The translations under genes were made by a program, and so were the position numbers. Below are positions 17,017 through 26,807 of a stretch of DNA of 64,000 nucleotides, piece by piece (positions within the stretch are counted from its first letter, which is position 1; the number at the start of each line of letters is the position of its first letter). Source of the stretch: Planotetraspora phitsanulokensis (GTDB taxonomy: Bacteria > Actinomycetota > Actinomycetes > Streptosporangiales > Streptosporangiaceae). The stretch covers positions 110,065-174,064 of the forward strand of contig NZ_BOOP01000025.1 in the NCBI RefSeq assembly GCF_016863295.1. Direction: 5' to 3'. The notes under the pieces were generated by a model. It saw only the letters and a program-made list of their open reading frames with translations. It did not search any database and had not been told where the DNA came from.

Positions 17017-17988
17017 TCATCGCCGGACCAGGCTCACGAGGTGGTCCGACAGGTCGGCCAGCAGGACGCCCGGGACCACGGGGGAGCCGGCGACGGCCGA
17101 GATGAGGCTGGGCAGCCCGGGCAGCGGGAAGCCGTCGTCCGTCACTGCCTGGTGCCCGACGGGATTCTTGTCCAGGGCCGTACGGCTGCGCCCCCACGCG
17201 TCGAGGACCTCCTCGGCGGAGGGGACGCCGAACCCGTGGCCGACGGGCGCGGCGTGGCGGAGCCGTACGAGCGGGCTCTGGGCAAAGGCGAGCGCCACAC
17301 GGCAGCGGAGCGTCAGGTCATCGGGGTCCGGCACCCAGGACAGGGCGGAGCAGGGGTTGCCGCACCGGGCCGCGCACGTCGCGAGGGCGCCGGCCACCTG
17401 GCTGTGCTGCCGGTCGAGATACGCCCGCCAGCCGGTCCCCGGCTCGGCCGCCACGCGGAGCGTCCGCTCCGCCGCCGACTGCTCGGCCTTGGTGTGCCGG
17501 CAGGTTCGGTCGCCGATCGCCCCGAACCGGCTCTCCGGTCCGTTCAAGGCCTCCGGCCAGCGGGCCGGGTCGCCCCCGTGGCCGAGGGCGGGCTCGAACG
17601 CCAGCAGCGGCAGATATTCGCTGGCGATGTGGACGGCCGCGATCATGGCGCTGAGCTCGCGGCGGGCCCAGCGGATCTCGATCACCTCGAGGAGCAGCGC
17701 GTACGCGGGGCGCATGGATTCCAGCGCCCCGCGCGGCTGCTCCTTCGGCGTCTGCGGCATGTGGCAGTCGCTCGCGCGCCGGCGCAGATCGGCCGGCACA
17801 GCCCGTGGGTCGACGTCGGCGGTGAAGTCCTCGGCGTCCAGGGTCAGCAGCAGCCTGCCGAATTCGCAGACCGAGTTCACCAGGGATGCCGTCTCCGGGT
17901 CCTTCAGCACCGCCGGGGCGAGGGCTCCGACGTCGCCGAAGGAGTACCGCCGAGCCAGGGCGACCAGCAGGTCCCGTGCCGAGTCCAC
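17017..17988 (-). CDS. Hypothetical protein, Cys-containing, unknown function
   Basis: A 323-residue protein without signal peptide or transmembrane helix. It is mostly helical, with a Cys-containing segment LATCAARCGNPCSALSWVPD near 208-227 and a single conserved-looking ERTLRVAAEPGTGWRAYLDR region. I do not recognise a family. The GTG start at 17988 lies ten bases after the stop of the DUF2207 gene, so the two and lemA look like one transcript. A role linked to the LemA/DUF2207 pair is only contextual. Confidence 0.65.
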   Translation of the reverse strand: MDSARDLLVALARRYSFGDVGALAPAVLKDPETASLVNSVCEFGRLLLTLDAEDFTADVDPRAVPADLRRRASDCHMPQTPKEQPRGALESMRPAYALLLEVIEIRWARRELSAMIAAVHIASEYLPLLAFEPALGHGGDPARWPEALNGPESRFGAIGDRTCRHTKAEQSAAERTLRVAAEPGTGWRAYLDRQHSQVAGALATCAARCGNPCSALSWVPDPDDLTLRCRVALAFAQSPLVRLRHAAPVGHGFGVPSAEEVLDAWGRSRTALDKNPVGHQAVTDDGFPLPGLPSLISAVAGSPVVPGVLLADLSDHLVSLVRR

Positions 17989-17998
17989 CGGCGGCCCC

Positions 17999-19861
17999 TC
18001 AGGCCGGGCCGAGCCGGGTGACCGCCGCGCGAGCCAGGGCGATCATCGGGTCCGGAGGCGGCGGCCCGTCGGGCGTCGACACGGCGATGGTGAAGGTGCC
18101 GTTGTCGTTCGTGGCCGACACGACGCCCGGGTAGAGCATCGCCTGCCTGCCCACTCCGGGGACGGGCTTGCCCTCGGCCCGCGTCAGCATGTGCCCGAGG
18201 ACCATCAGGTAACGGGAGCGCTTGCCGGACGCGGCGTGGACGTCGACCGTCCAGCCCGACCCCGTGTACCGGCACGAACTGACGTGGAACCAGGCGGGGG
18301 CGAGAGGGGTGCCGTCGTACGGCCCTGCCGAGCCGACGTCGATGCCCAGCGCGCTCTTGAGGTCGGCGGGCGTCACGAGATCGGCCGGCCGGACGTCGCC
18401 CTCGCGGACGGGGGCCCCGGACCGGGAGGAGGTGTCGGACCGCTCGAAGAGCTTGACCTGGCCGAGATGCTCGGGCGCGTTGACCAGGTGCTCGCCGGTG
18501 TCGTTGTAGGCGGTGCCGCGGGCGCGGGCGGGTTCGAGGACCTCGACCTTCCTGATCCAGCCCATCCGCTTGCCGGCGACGGCTCTCACGAGGTCCCCCT
18601 CGTTGAGAGGTCCGTACAGCTCGGAGGGGAGGCCGTAGGCGAGGACCTCCCGGGCCCGGCCCTCGTCGATGGCGCAGTAGTACGTGAGGTTCGAGGGGCT
18701 GTCGCCGCTCGACTCCCCGAACGTCCGCAGCCGGACGATCTGACCCTGGATGACGGTGTTCCCGGAGTAATCGATGATCGTGTAGATGATCGGCAGCGCG
18801 GCGATGATCCCGCCGACCAGTATCGGCGTGGGCGTGAGGAGCGCCTGCGGCCAGTAATCGAAACTCGTGGCGACGAGCAGGATGATGAACACCCAGACGC
18901 CGATCATCATGCCCGCGAGCAGGCCTTGGCCGATCATCGTCAGCGGCTTGCGGCCCCAGAACCTGCGCGAGCGATAGCGCACGTGGACGGGGTGCCACAT
19001 GCCGCCGTAGTCGGACCAGGCACGGCTGTCGTCGGCGGGCGTGGTGATCGGCAGGCTCGTCACGGCGCGGGGCGCGAGGCCGAGAGCCGCGGCGTAGGCG
19101 AGGTGCCGGCCCCAGATCGTGACGGACGCGGCGGGCTGCTCGCCGAAGCGCCCAGTGGCGGCGAGGTGATCCCGCACGCCGAGCCATCGGCCCGCGAGCT
19201 CGGCGCCGCGCTTGGTGCCGCGCTCGCCGTTGAGCTTGCTCATCAGGCCGGCGAGCACGAGGAAGCAGAAGAACCCCACCGCGACGCCGGGACTGCCCTC
19301 CTCGTCGGAGACGTTGGACCCGAAGCCGGAGACCTCTGCCGCGATCCCGGCCAGCACGGCGACGGCGACCGCCGTCGTGGTGAGGAGCGCGGCCTGCGCC
19401 CTGCTCCAGCGGGGACGGGACAGGCCCTGGGCGCGGGCCTCGACGATCACCTTCTTGCGGAAGCTCTTCCACCAGCGGGAGATGTCGCGCGAGCCCTCGG
19501 CGAGGGCGCCGGTCGCGACGACGCCGTCGACGGCGAGCGAGCGGACGTGTTCGTAGACGAGCCGCTCGTAGGCGTTGAGGTCGCCGGGGTCGCGGCGGAG
19601 CCGTACGAGCGAGAGCTCCGGGCCGATCTCCTCGATGGCGAGCGCGCCCTTCGCGGCGAGGTCGAGCACGGTGGCGGAGGCGGCCTCGTTGGTCAGCCGC
19701 CAGTCTCCGGTGAGCAGGTCGACGATGGCGGGGGATTCCTCGCCCAGAGCTCCGGTGGCCGGCGCGGCCTTGACCTCCGGGGTCCGCGTCGCCGTGGCGA
19801 ACGCGAGCAGAAGCAGCAGCCACAGTCCGACGGCCGCGGCTGCGGCGATCCACATGGTCAT
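17999..19861 (-). CDS. DUF2207-domain membrane protein
   Basis: A 620-residue membrane protein. A signal-anchor (MTMWIAAAAAVGLWLLLLLAFA) is followed by a winged-helix-like segment (SPAIVDLLTGDWRLTNEAAS, VLDLAAKGALAIEE), which is typical of the cytoplasmic part of DUF2207 proteins. Transmembrane helices follow near 165-185, 205-225 and 300-355, then a C-terminal soluble domain. DUF2207 proteins commonly sit next to lemA, as here with a two-base gap. Function is unknown; envelope stress or membrane-protein quality control is only suspected. Confidence 0.8.
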   Translation of the reverse strand: MTMWIAAAAAVGLWLLLLLAFATATRTPEVKAAPATGALGEESPAIVDLLTGDWRLTNEAASATVLDLAAKGALAIEEIGPELSLVRLRRDPGDLNAYERLVYEHVRSLAVDGVVATGALAEGSRDISRWWKSFRKKVIVEARAQGLSRPRWSRAQAALLTTTAVAVAVLAGIAAEVSGFGSNVSDEEGSPGVAVGFFCFLVLAGLMSKLNGERGTKRGAELAGRWLGVRDHLAATGRFGEQPAASVTIWGRHLAYAAALGLAPRAVTSLPITTPADDSRAWSDYGGMWHPVHVRYRSRRFWGRKPLTMIGQGLLAGMMIGVWVFIILLVATSFDYWPQALLTPTPILVGGIIAALPIIYTIIDYSGNTVIQGQIVRLRTFGESSGDSPSNLTYYCAIDEGRAREVLAYGLPSELYGPLNEGDLVRAVAGKRMGWIRKVEVLEPARARGTAYNDTGEHLVNAPEHLGQVKLFERSDTSSRSGAPVREGDVRPADLVTPADLKSALGIDVGSAGPYDGTPLAPAWFHVSSCRYTGSGWTVDVHAASGKRSRYLMVLGHMLTRAEGKPVPGVGRQAMLYPGVVSATNDNGTFTIAVSTPDGPPPPDPMIALARAAVTRLGPA

Positions 19862-19863
19862 GG

Positions 19864-20415
19864 TTAGAACCGCACCTGGACCGAGCCGAGCTCCTCGTCG
19901 GGAACCTGGAAGTAGACCCTCTCGGAGAACCCGGTCATGCCCGCGACGATGTTGGCGGGGACGGTCTGGATGGCGTTGTTGTAGCTCAGGACCGCGTCGT
20001 TGTAGTACTGCCGCGAGTAGGCGATCCGGTTCTCCGTGGTCGCCAGCTCTTCCTGGAGTTCGGCGAAGTTGTGGCTGGCCTTGAGGTCGGGATAGGCCTC
20101 CGCGACCGCGAACAGGCTCTTCAGCGCGCCGGAGAGCGCGTTTTCGGCCACGGCCCGCTCGGCCGGGCCCTGCGCGTTGACGGCCATCGCCCGCGCGGCG
20201 GTCACGGCCTCGATGGTCTGCCGCTCATGGGCCGCGTAGCCCTTCACGGTCTCGACCAGGTTGGGGATCAGGTCGTAGCGGCGCTTGAGCTGCACTTCGA
20301 TCTGCGCCCAGGCGTTGTCCACGGCGTTGCGGCTGCGGACGAGGCGGTTGTAATGAGAAACGATCATCACGGCCAGCACGGCCACGATGGCGACGACGAC
20401 GATCAAGGTGATCAT
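19864..20415 (-). CDS. lemA: LemA family protein
   Basis: A 183-residue protein with one N-terminal transmembrane helix (MITLIVVVAIVAVLAVMIVS) followed by the LemA four-helix coiled coil. The conserved YNRLVRSRNAVDNAWAQIEV and RRYDLIPNLVETVKGYAAHE stretches are present, with VYFQVPDEE near the C-terminus. LemA proteins are membrane-anchored with the coil outside; function is unknown. It is first in a three-gene minus-strand run with DUF2207 and the 17017 gene, and its ATG is preceded by GGAGGCCTCC. Confidence 0.93.
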   Translation of the reverse strand: MITLIVVVAIVAVLAVMIVSHYNRLVRSRNAVDNAWAQIEVQLKRRYDLIPNLVETVKGYAAHERQTIEAVTAARAMAVNAQGPAERAVAENALSGALKSLFAVAEAYPDLKASHNFAELQEELATTENRIAYSRQYYNDAVLSYNNAIQTVPANIVAGMTGFSERVYFQVPDEELGSVQVRF

Positions 20416-20518
20416 GGGAGGCCTCCTGGAGGGACGGTAGACCGAGAACTTCTGTGCTGTAAACGATCGCTATGTCATCGTGTGGAGCTTGCATCCGGCT
20501 TGCGCGGGGCTTTCACGC

Positions 20519-20549
20519 CGAAGGCCACGGTGCGAAACCGTGGCCTTCG
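20519..20549 (-). terminator. Terminator hairpin after pepN
   Basis: CGAAGGCCACGGT (20519-20531) and ACCGTGGCCTTCG (20537-20549) form a perfect 13-base-pair stem with a five-base loop. It lies 29 bases past the pepN stop on the minus strand and upstream of lemA, so it separates the two transcripts. Confidence 0.85.
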
Positions 20550-20577
20550 ACGTCGCTGCGGAGTTTGAGCGGGTGCG

Positions 20578-23145
20578 TCACCCGGCGGCGGCGTCCCTCT
20601 CCCTGGCCCGCAGGGCCCGGTTCACGCCGTCCGCGCCCTCCAGCAACAGCCTGCGCAAGGCGTTCGGAGACTGCGCGGAGTCGATGTGGTCCCGGGTCTT
20701 GGTCACCGTGTCCGGGCTGATCAGCAGCGCCGGGTAGCAGCCGACGACGAAGTTCTGCGCCGAGTCGAAGGTCCACTCCGCCCAGATGCGCTCCACGTCG
20801 TCCAGGAACCTGTCACCGTACGGCTCGAGCAGCTCGACGTGGCTGGGGTCCATGAACCCGAGGATCGTCGAGCGGAGCACGGCGCCGCTCAGCCGGCCTC
20901 CGGTGATGGCGGCCCACGTTTCGGCCTTGGCCTCGGGCGTGGGGATCGCGGCCCGGCTGAGCGCCGCGGAGCGCTCGCCGGTGGCCGTGGCGTCCCGGGC
21001 GAGCTCGGCGTCGATGTCGGCCGCGCCGAGCACTCCGCCGGAGACCAGCGCGTGGGTCAGCGTCCAGCGCAGGTCGGTGTCGACGGCCAGCCCCTCGGGC
21101 ACCCCGGTGCCGTCGAGGATCGCGCCCACGAAGGCCAGGTCGTCCGCCGACGTCGCGATCGCGGTGAAGGCGTTGACGTAGGCGAGCTGGTGGTCCGACC
21201 CCGGCTCCGCGGCGGCGATCAGGTTCCGCAGCGCGGCGGCCAGCTGGGCGAGGCCGGTGGCCCGCCACGCGGGGTCGGCGTACTGCTGGACCGCGAGACG
21301 CGCCTGGCGGAGCACGGCCTGCACGACCGTGATGTCCCGCACGGAGTCGATGCCCGAGATCACCAGCGCGACGTAGTCACGCGTGGCCATCTCGGCGTCG
21401 CGGGTCATGTCCCAGGCCGCCGACCAGCACAGGGCGCGGGGCAGCGACTCGGTGAACGCCGCGATGCCGCCGTTCACCAGCGTGGCCAGCGACCGGGGGT
21501 CGAGCCGGACCTTCGCGTAGGTCAGGTCGTCGTCGTTGACGAGCACGAGGTCGGGCTGGACCTCGCCGACGAGCTCGGTGACCGCCGTCCGGGCGCCGAC
21601 GATGTCGAGCTCGACCCGGCGGGTGCGGGTCAGGACGCCGCTGTCCAGCGAGTAGAGGCCGACCGCGATCCGGTGCGAGCGCAGCGTCGGGTGCTCCTGC
21701 GGAGCCTCCTGGAGCACATCGAAGGTCAGGAAGCGGCCCTCGTCGTCGGTGGTGAACGACGGGCGCAGCGTGTTGACCCAGGAGGTCTCCAGCCACTCCT
21801 TCGACCAGGACGACAGGTCGCGGCCCGACGTCCGCTCGAGCGCGGAGAGCAGGTCCTGCAGGGTGGTGTTGCCCCAGGCGTGCTCGTTGAAGTAGTCGCG
21901 GACGCCGGCGAGGAAGTTCTCCAGCCCCACGTACGCCACGAGCTGCTTGAGGACGGAGGCGCCCTTGGCGTAGGTGATGCCGTCGAAGTTGACCTCGACG
22001 GCGTGCATGTCGGGGATGTCCGCCGCGATCGGGTGCGTGGAGGGCAGCTGGTCCTGCCGGTACGCCCACGCCTTCTCGACGTTCGCGAACGTGGTCCACG
22101 CGCCCTGGCCCCAGCGCGTGGCCTCGGCCTGGCAGAGCACCGACATGTAGGTGGCGAACGACTCGTTCAGCCACAGGTCGTCCCACCAGCGCATGGTGAC
22201 CAGGTCGCCGAACCACATGTGGGCCATCTCGTGCAGGATCGTCTCGGCACGGCGCTCCACGACGGCGTCGGTCACGCGCGACCGGAAGACGTAGTCCTCG
22301 AGGAACGTCACGGCGCCCGCGTTCTCCATGGCGCCCGCGTTGAACTCCGGCACGAAGAGCTGGTCGTACTTCCCGAACGGGTAGCGCAGCCCGAACACCC
22401 GGTGGAAGAAGTCGAAGCCCTGCTTGGTGACCTCGAAGATGTTGTCCGCGTCGAGGTGCTCGGCGAGCGAGCGCCGCACGTACACCCCGAGCGGGATGCC
22501 GTCGTGCTCGTCGCGGACCACGGAATACGGTCCCGCGATCAGGGCGGTGATGTAGGTCGACATGACCGGCGTCGCCGGGAAGTGCCAGCGGCGCGAGGCC
22601 TGGAGGGTGCCGTGCCGGCCGTGGTGCTCCTCGAGCGCGTCGACCGAGTCGGGCGCGGCGTTGGACACGACCTCCCACTCGGCCGGGGCGAGCACGGTCA
22701 GCTCGAAGGTGGCCTTGAGGTCGGGCTGGTCGAAACAGGCGTACATCCGGTGGGCGTCCGCCGTCTCGAACTGGCTGTGCAGGTAGACCTGCTGGTCGAC
22801 CGGGTCGACGAAACGGTGGAGTCCCTCGCCGGTACGCATGTAGGACGCGTCGGCGTCGATCCGCAGCTCGTTGTGCTCGGCGAGGCCGGGCAGCGGGATC
22901 CGCCCCTTGTCCTCGTCGTAGCTCGCCGGGTCGAGGGCCACGCCGTTCAACACGACCTTGCGAACATGCGCCCCGTGCAGGTCGATGAAGGTGTCGGCCC
23001 CCGGCCTGCTGGAGGTGAAGTGGACGGTCGTGATGCTCTCGAACCGGTCCTCCCCCTCGGTGAGGTCGAGCTCGACCTCATATGACTGGACCGTCAGCAG
23101 CCGGGCTCGCTCCCGGGCCTCTTCACGCGTCAGATTGCCTGCCAC
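20578..23145 (-). CDS. pepN: Aminopeptidase N (M1 metallopeptidase)
   Basis: An 855-residue zinc aminopeptidase. GAMEN at 271-275 forms the exopeptidase site. The zinc site is HEMAH at 305-309 with Glu328 in WLNESFATYM. The C-terminal ERAP1-like helical domain fills the last third. It removes N-terminal residues from peptides in the cytoplasm. I chose the GTG at 23145, since AAGGAG lies five bases upstream and translation from there begins with AGNLTREEARERARLLTVQS. The upstream frame is open to 23223 but lacks a ribosome site. A strong hairpin follows the gene. Confidence 0.95.
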   Translation of the reverse strand: MAGNLTREEARERARLLTVQSYEVELDLTEGEDRFESITTVHFTSSRPGADTFIDLHGAHVRKVVLNGVALDPASYDEDKGRIPLPGLAEHNELRIDADASYMRTGEGLHRFVDPVDQQVYLHSQFETADAHRMYACFDQPDLKATFELTVLAPAEWEVVSNAAPDSVDALEEHHGRHGTLQASRRWHFPATPVMSTYITALIAGPYSVVRDEHDGIPLGVYVRRSLAEHLDADNIFEVTKQGFDFFHRVFGLRYPFGKYDQLFVPEFNAGAMENAGAVTFLEDYVFRSRVTDAVVERRAETILHEMAHMWFGDLVTMRWWDDLWLNESFATYMSVLCQAEATRWGQGAWTTFANVEKAWAYRQDQLPSTHPIAADIPDMHAVEVNFDGITYAKGASVLKQLVAYVGLENFLAGVRDYFNEHAWGNTTLQDLLSALERTSGRDLSSWSKEWLETSWVNTLRPSFTTDDEGRFLTFDVLQEAPQEHPTLRSHRIAVGLYSLDSGVLTRTRRVELDIVGARTAVTELVGEVQPDLVLVNDDDLTYAKVRLDPRSLATLVNGGIAAFTESLPRALCWSAAWDMTRDAEMATRDYVALVISGIDSVRDITVVQAVLRQARLAVQQYADPAWRATGLAQLAAALRNLIAAAEPGSDHQLAYVNAFTAIATSADDLAFVGAILDGTGVPEGLAVDTDLRWTLTHALVSGGVLGAADIDAELARDATATGERSAALSRAAIPTPEAKAETWAAITGGRLSGAVLRSTILGFMDPSHVELLEPYGDRFLDDVERIWAEWTFDSAQNFVVGCYPALLISPDTVTKTRDHIDSAQSPNALRRLLLEGADGVNRALRARERDAAAG

Positions 23146-23330
23146 ACCTGCTCCTTGTGAACCACATCGCCCCGATCCCCTACGCCCCGTCGCGAGAGGG
23201 TTGCCTGAATCCTGCCATGCCACGCTGACAACCCGGGATTCAAGACGTCCCCTACCTGGAATATCAGGAGGCCGTAGCCCGGTTGACAGAGTCAGTGGAA
23301 CGTCATTCTGGTTGATGAGAGGGTGGCACA

Positions 23331-23945
23331 GTGTCCGAGCGAACGCGCGCCGATTTCTGGTTCGACCCCTCGTGCCCCTGGGCGTGGATCACCTCACGGT
23401 GGATCCTCGAGGTGGAGAAGGTCCGCCCCGTCGAGGTCCACTGGCACATCATGAGCCTGGCCGTTCTCAACGAGGACGAGGACAAGGCCGTCTCCCCGGA
23501 GTACCGCGAGCGCTCGAAGAGGACCCTCGGCCCGGTGCGTGTGCTCGCGGCCGCGGCGCACAAGCACGGTGACCGGGTGCTCGGCGATCTCTACACCGCA
23601 CTCGGCACCCGCTTCCACGACGAGGGCAGGCCGCGTGACCGCGAGACGATCGAGGACGCGCTCGCCGCGGCCGGGCTCGACCGGAGCCTCGCCGACGCCC
23701 TCGACTCCGACGAGCACGACGAGGCGATCCGGGCCTCGCACGCGGAGGGAATCGGGCTGGTCGGCCAGGACGTCGGGACCCCGGTGATCGCGGTGAACGG
23801 CGCGGCGTTCTTCGGGCCGGTGGTCTCGCCCATCCCGCGCGGCGACGCGGCCGGTCGGCTGTGGGACGGCGTCCTGCTCGTCTCCGGAACCGACGGCTTC
23901 TTCGAACTGAAGCGGTCTCGGACGAGAAATCCCGTGTTCGGCTGA
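23331..23945 (+). CDS. DsbA-family protein, mycothiol-nitroreductase-like (Rv2466c type)
   Basis: A 204-residue thioredoxin-fold protein starting at GTG 23331. The N-terminus [20 protein letters not shown] is very similar to that of mycobacterial Rv2466c, a mycothiol-dependent nitroreductase/disulfide enzyme with a CPWC site. Here the second Cys is replaced (Cys15-Pro-Trp-Ala18), giving a monothiol site. The cis-Pro loop is GTPVIAV. A monothiol mechanism with mycothiol, or an FrnE-like role, is inferred. It is followed by a hairpin terminator and then an aldehyde dehydrogenase gene. Confidence 0.85.
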   Translation: MSERTRADFWFDPSCPWAWITSRWILEVEKVRPVEVHWHIMSLAVLNEDEDKAVSPEYRERSKRTLGPVRVLAAAAHKHGDRVLGDLYTALGTRFHDEGRPRDRETIEDALAAAGLDRSLADALDSDEHDEAIRASHAEGIGLVGQDVGTPVIAVNGAAFFGPVVSPIPRGDAAGRLWDGVLLVSGTDGFFELKRSRTRNPVFG

Positions 23946-23956
23946 CTGGCGGAAGT

Positions 23957-23990
23957 GGACCTTGTGGAGTAACACTTTGCACAAGGGTCC
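23957..23990 (+). terminator. Terminator hairpin after the DsbA-like gene
   Basis: GGACCTTGTG (23957-23966) pairs with CACAAGGGTCC (23980-23990) with one bulged base and a 13-base loop. It begins 11 bases past the stop codon. Confidence 0.65.
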
Positions 23991-24067
23991 GCGCCTGCGC
24001 TGAACGTGACCGGCATGCGCGTCCCGACCCCTCGCGATATGACAGCCGCCGCGCAAGGATGAGGTTC

Positions 24068-25474
24068 ATGCGTCACCTTTATGTGAATGGAGCCTGGATT
24101 CCATCGGCTTCGGGCGAGGGCGTCGACGTGGTAAATCCGGCGACCGAAGAGGTCGTCGACACGGTCCCCGCCGGCTGGCCGGGTGACGTCGACGGGGCGG
24201 TGAATGCGGCCCGCGCGGCCTTCCCCGCCTGGTCCGGCACGGCTCCCGCCGAGCGCGCCAAGTTCCTGTCCGCCGCCGCTGCGCTGCTGGAGGAACGGGC
24301 CAAGGACGTCGCCGCGACGATCGCGGCGGACATGGGCTCGCCGTTCGGCTTCGCGCTGAAGGTGCAGACGCTGATGCCCGCCGGGGTGCTGGCCTCCTAC
24401 GCCGACCTCGCGGAGAGCTACGCCTTCGACGCCGGGCAGGTGGGCAACTCGCGGGTCGTCAGGGAGCCCGTGGGCGTGGTCGGCGCGATCACCCCGTGGA
24501 ACTACCCGCTCCACCAGGTGATCTGCAAGGTCGCCCCGGCCCTCGCGGCCGGCTGCACGGTGGTGCTCAAGCCGAGCGAGGTGGCCCCCCTCGCCGCCTA
24601 CGCCCTGGCCGACATCTTCCACGAGGTAGGCCTGCCGCCGGGCGTCTTCAACATGGTGAGCGGTCACGGGCAGGTGGTCGGCGAGGCCATCGCCTCCCAC
24701 CCCGGCGTCGACATGGTCTCGTTCACCGGCTCGACCCGCGCGGGCAGGCGCGTGGCCGCGCTCGCGGCGCAGACGGTCAAGCGGGTCGCGCTCGAACTCG
24801 GCGGCAAGTCGGCGAACGTGATCCTGCCCGACGCCGACATGGAGACCGCCGTCAAGGCGGGCGTCGCCAACGCCTTCATCAACGCCGGGCAGACGTGTTC
24901 CGCGTGGAGCCGAATGCTCGTCCACTGGGACCAGTACGACGACGCCGTACGGCTCGCCGTCGAGATCGCCCGCGGGTACGCGCCGGGTGACCCCCTGGCC
25001 GAGGGCACGCGCATGGGGCCGCTCGTGTCCGCCATGCAGCGCGACCGGGTGATCCGCTACATCAACCTGGGCCAGGAGGAAGGCGCCCGGCTCGTGCTCG
25101 GCGGCACGGACAACCCCCTCGACCGGGGGTACTACGTCGAACCGACGATCTTCGCCGGTGTCTCGCCCGGCATGTCGATCGAGCAGGAGGAGATCTTCGG
25201 GCCGGTGCTCGCCGTCGTGCCCTTCGCCACGGAGGACGAGGCCGTCTCGATCGCCAACGGCACGCCGTACGGCCTGGCGGGCGCGGTGTGGGCGGGCAGC
25301 GAGGACAGGGCGGTGTCCGTGGCGCGGCGCCTGCGGACCGGCCAGGTGCACGTCAACGGCGGCCGGTTCAACCCGCTGGCGCCCTTCGGCGGTTACAAGC
25401 AGTCAGGCGTCGGCCGGGAGCTCGGCGAGTTCGGCCTGGAGGAATACCTGGAGGTCAAGGCCCTCCACATGTGA
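24068..25474 (+). CDS. Aldehyde dehydrogenase family protein
   Basis: A 468-residue NAD(P)-dependent aldehyde dehydrogenase. The main catalytic residues are present: Asn145 ([10 protein letters not shown]), Lys168 (VLKPSE), Glu243 (ALELGGKS) and Cys277 ([11 protein letters not shown]), plus the GSTRAGR nucleotide loop near 221-227. It oxidises an aldehyde to the acid; the substrate is not evident. I chose the ATG at 24068 ([15 protein letters not shown]), preceded by GGATGAGG; an ATG at 24059 is possible. The frame is open further upstream but codes for unrelated-looking sequence. Confidence 0.93.
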   Translation: MRHLYVNGAWIPSASGEGVDVVNPATEEVVDTVPAGWPGDVDGAVNAARAAFPAWSGTAPAERAKFLSAAAALLEERAKDVAATIAADMGSPFGFALKVQTLMPAGVLASYADLAESYAFDAGQVGNSRVVREPVGVVGAITPWNYPLHQVICKVAPALAAGCTVVLKPSEVAPLAAYALADIFHEVGLPPGVFNMVSGHGQVVGEAIASHPGVDMVSFTGSTRAGRRVAALAAQTVKRVALELGGKSANVILPDADMETAVKAGVANAFINAGQTCSAWSRMLVHWDQYDDAVRLAVEIARGYAPGDPLAEGTRMGPLVSAMQRDRVIRYINLGQEEGARLVLGGTDNPLDRGYYVEPTIFAGVSPGMSIEQEEIFGPVLAVVPFATEDEAVSIANGTPYGLAGAVWAGSEDRAVSVARRLRTGQVHVNGGRFNPLAPFGGYKQSGVGRELGEFGLEEYLEVKALHM

Positions 25475-25498
25475 CCGCGGGCCTTGGGCCGTGTCTCG

Positions 25499-25987
25499 CT
25501 AGGGGGCCTGCAGGAGGATCTTCCTGCGCTCGTCCTTGGCCAGCCTGTCGACGTACAGGGTGCCGTCGAGGTGGTCGAACTCGTGCTGGAAACAGCGCGC
25601 CAGCATCCCGCGGGCCTTCACCTGGACCGGGCGGCCGAGCTTGTCGAGACCGCGGATCGTCGCCCCGGCGGCCCGGGCGGTCGGCGCGTAGAGCGGCTTG
25701 CCGGTCTGCTTGCCGGGGACCGACAGGCAGCCCTCCTCCTCGACGACCTCCTCGGGATCGTCGATGGTCAGCTCCGGGTTGATCACGTGGCCCTTGCGGT
25801 TGCTGATGTCGTAGACGAACAGCCGCTTCGGCACGCCGATCTGGGGGCCGGCCAGTCCCACACCGTCGGCCGCGTACATCACCGAGAACATCTCGTCGAT
25901 CAGACGACGCAGTTCCCGGTCGAAGTCCGTCACCGGCTCCGCGGGAGTGCGCAGGACCGGATCGCCCACGTAACGGATCTCGCGCAT
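25499..25987 (-). CDS. def: Peptide deformylase
   Basis: A 162-residue metalloenzyme that removes the formyl group from nascent chains at the ribosome exit. Three motifs are visible: GVGLAGPQIG (42-51), EGCLSVPG (85-92, metal ligand Cys87) and HEFDHLDG (135-142, ligands His135 and His139, catalytic Glu136). Motif 1 has Gly-Pro where GLAAPQ is usual, a variant found in some actinobacterial paralogues. It is convergent with the aldehyde dehydrogenase gene. No fmt gene is next to it. Confidence 0.95.
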   Translation of the reverse strand: MREIRYVGDPVLRTPAEPVTDFDRELRRLIDEMFSVMYAADGVGLAGPQIGVPKRLFVYDISNRKGHVINPELTIDDPEEVVEEEGCLSVPGKQTGKPLYAPTARAAGATIRGLDKLGRPVQVKARGMLARCFQHEFDHLDGTLYVDRLAKDERRKILLQAP

Positions 25988-26120
25988 GACGCTCCTGCCT
26001 GCTCCGCCGCCCCGCCGTCGCGTGCCGGGGGTTTATGTAAGGACCTCGATAGGGTCACGTCTCTTACTGTAATGCAGCCCCCCGGTCGTGTCGCCCGGGC
26101 GAACCTGCGAAACTTGGCCT

Positions 26121-26588
<468 letters not shown>

Positions 26589-26611
26589 GTCCCAGGTCCG
26601 GCCCCGCCGGT

Positions 26612-26797
26612 TCAGGCCGTTCCGCGGCCCGAACCGGCGGCGCCGTTCGTCTCCCTGTTCCTGCGGTTGTCCCGCCGGGGCATCTCGTCGCGGAGGGGCT
26701 GCCGGTCGGCGGCCTCCTGCTGCTCCTCGGTGGGGCGTGACACGTCCCGCGCCCTCATCGCCGTCATCGCCGTGATCTGCAAGCTCTGCAGTGCCAT
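26612..26797 (-). CDS. Small hypothetical protein
   Basis: A 61-residue ORF with ATG at 26797, ten bases after the stop of the Eis-like acetyltransferase gene on the same strand. The product begins MALQSLQITAMTAMRARDVS and then becomes strongly charged (EEQQEAADRQPLRDEMPRRD). The start is reasonable and the frame fills the gap to rpiB, so a short translated gene in the same operon is likely. No family or function is recognised. Confidence 0.5.
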   Translation of the reverse strand: MALQSLQITAMTAMRARDVSRPTEEQQEAADRQPLRDEMPRRDNRRNRETNGAAGSGRGTA

Positions 26798-26807
26798 GAC
26801 GCCGAGC

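Noticed and set aside
17102..19867. 921-codon open frame opposite the DUF2207 gene
   Set aside because: It is a shadow frame; the opposite strand encodes a membrane protein and LemA in the normal pairing.
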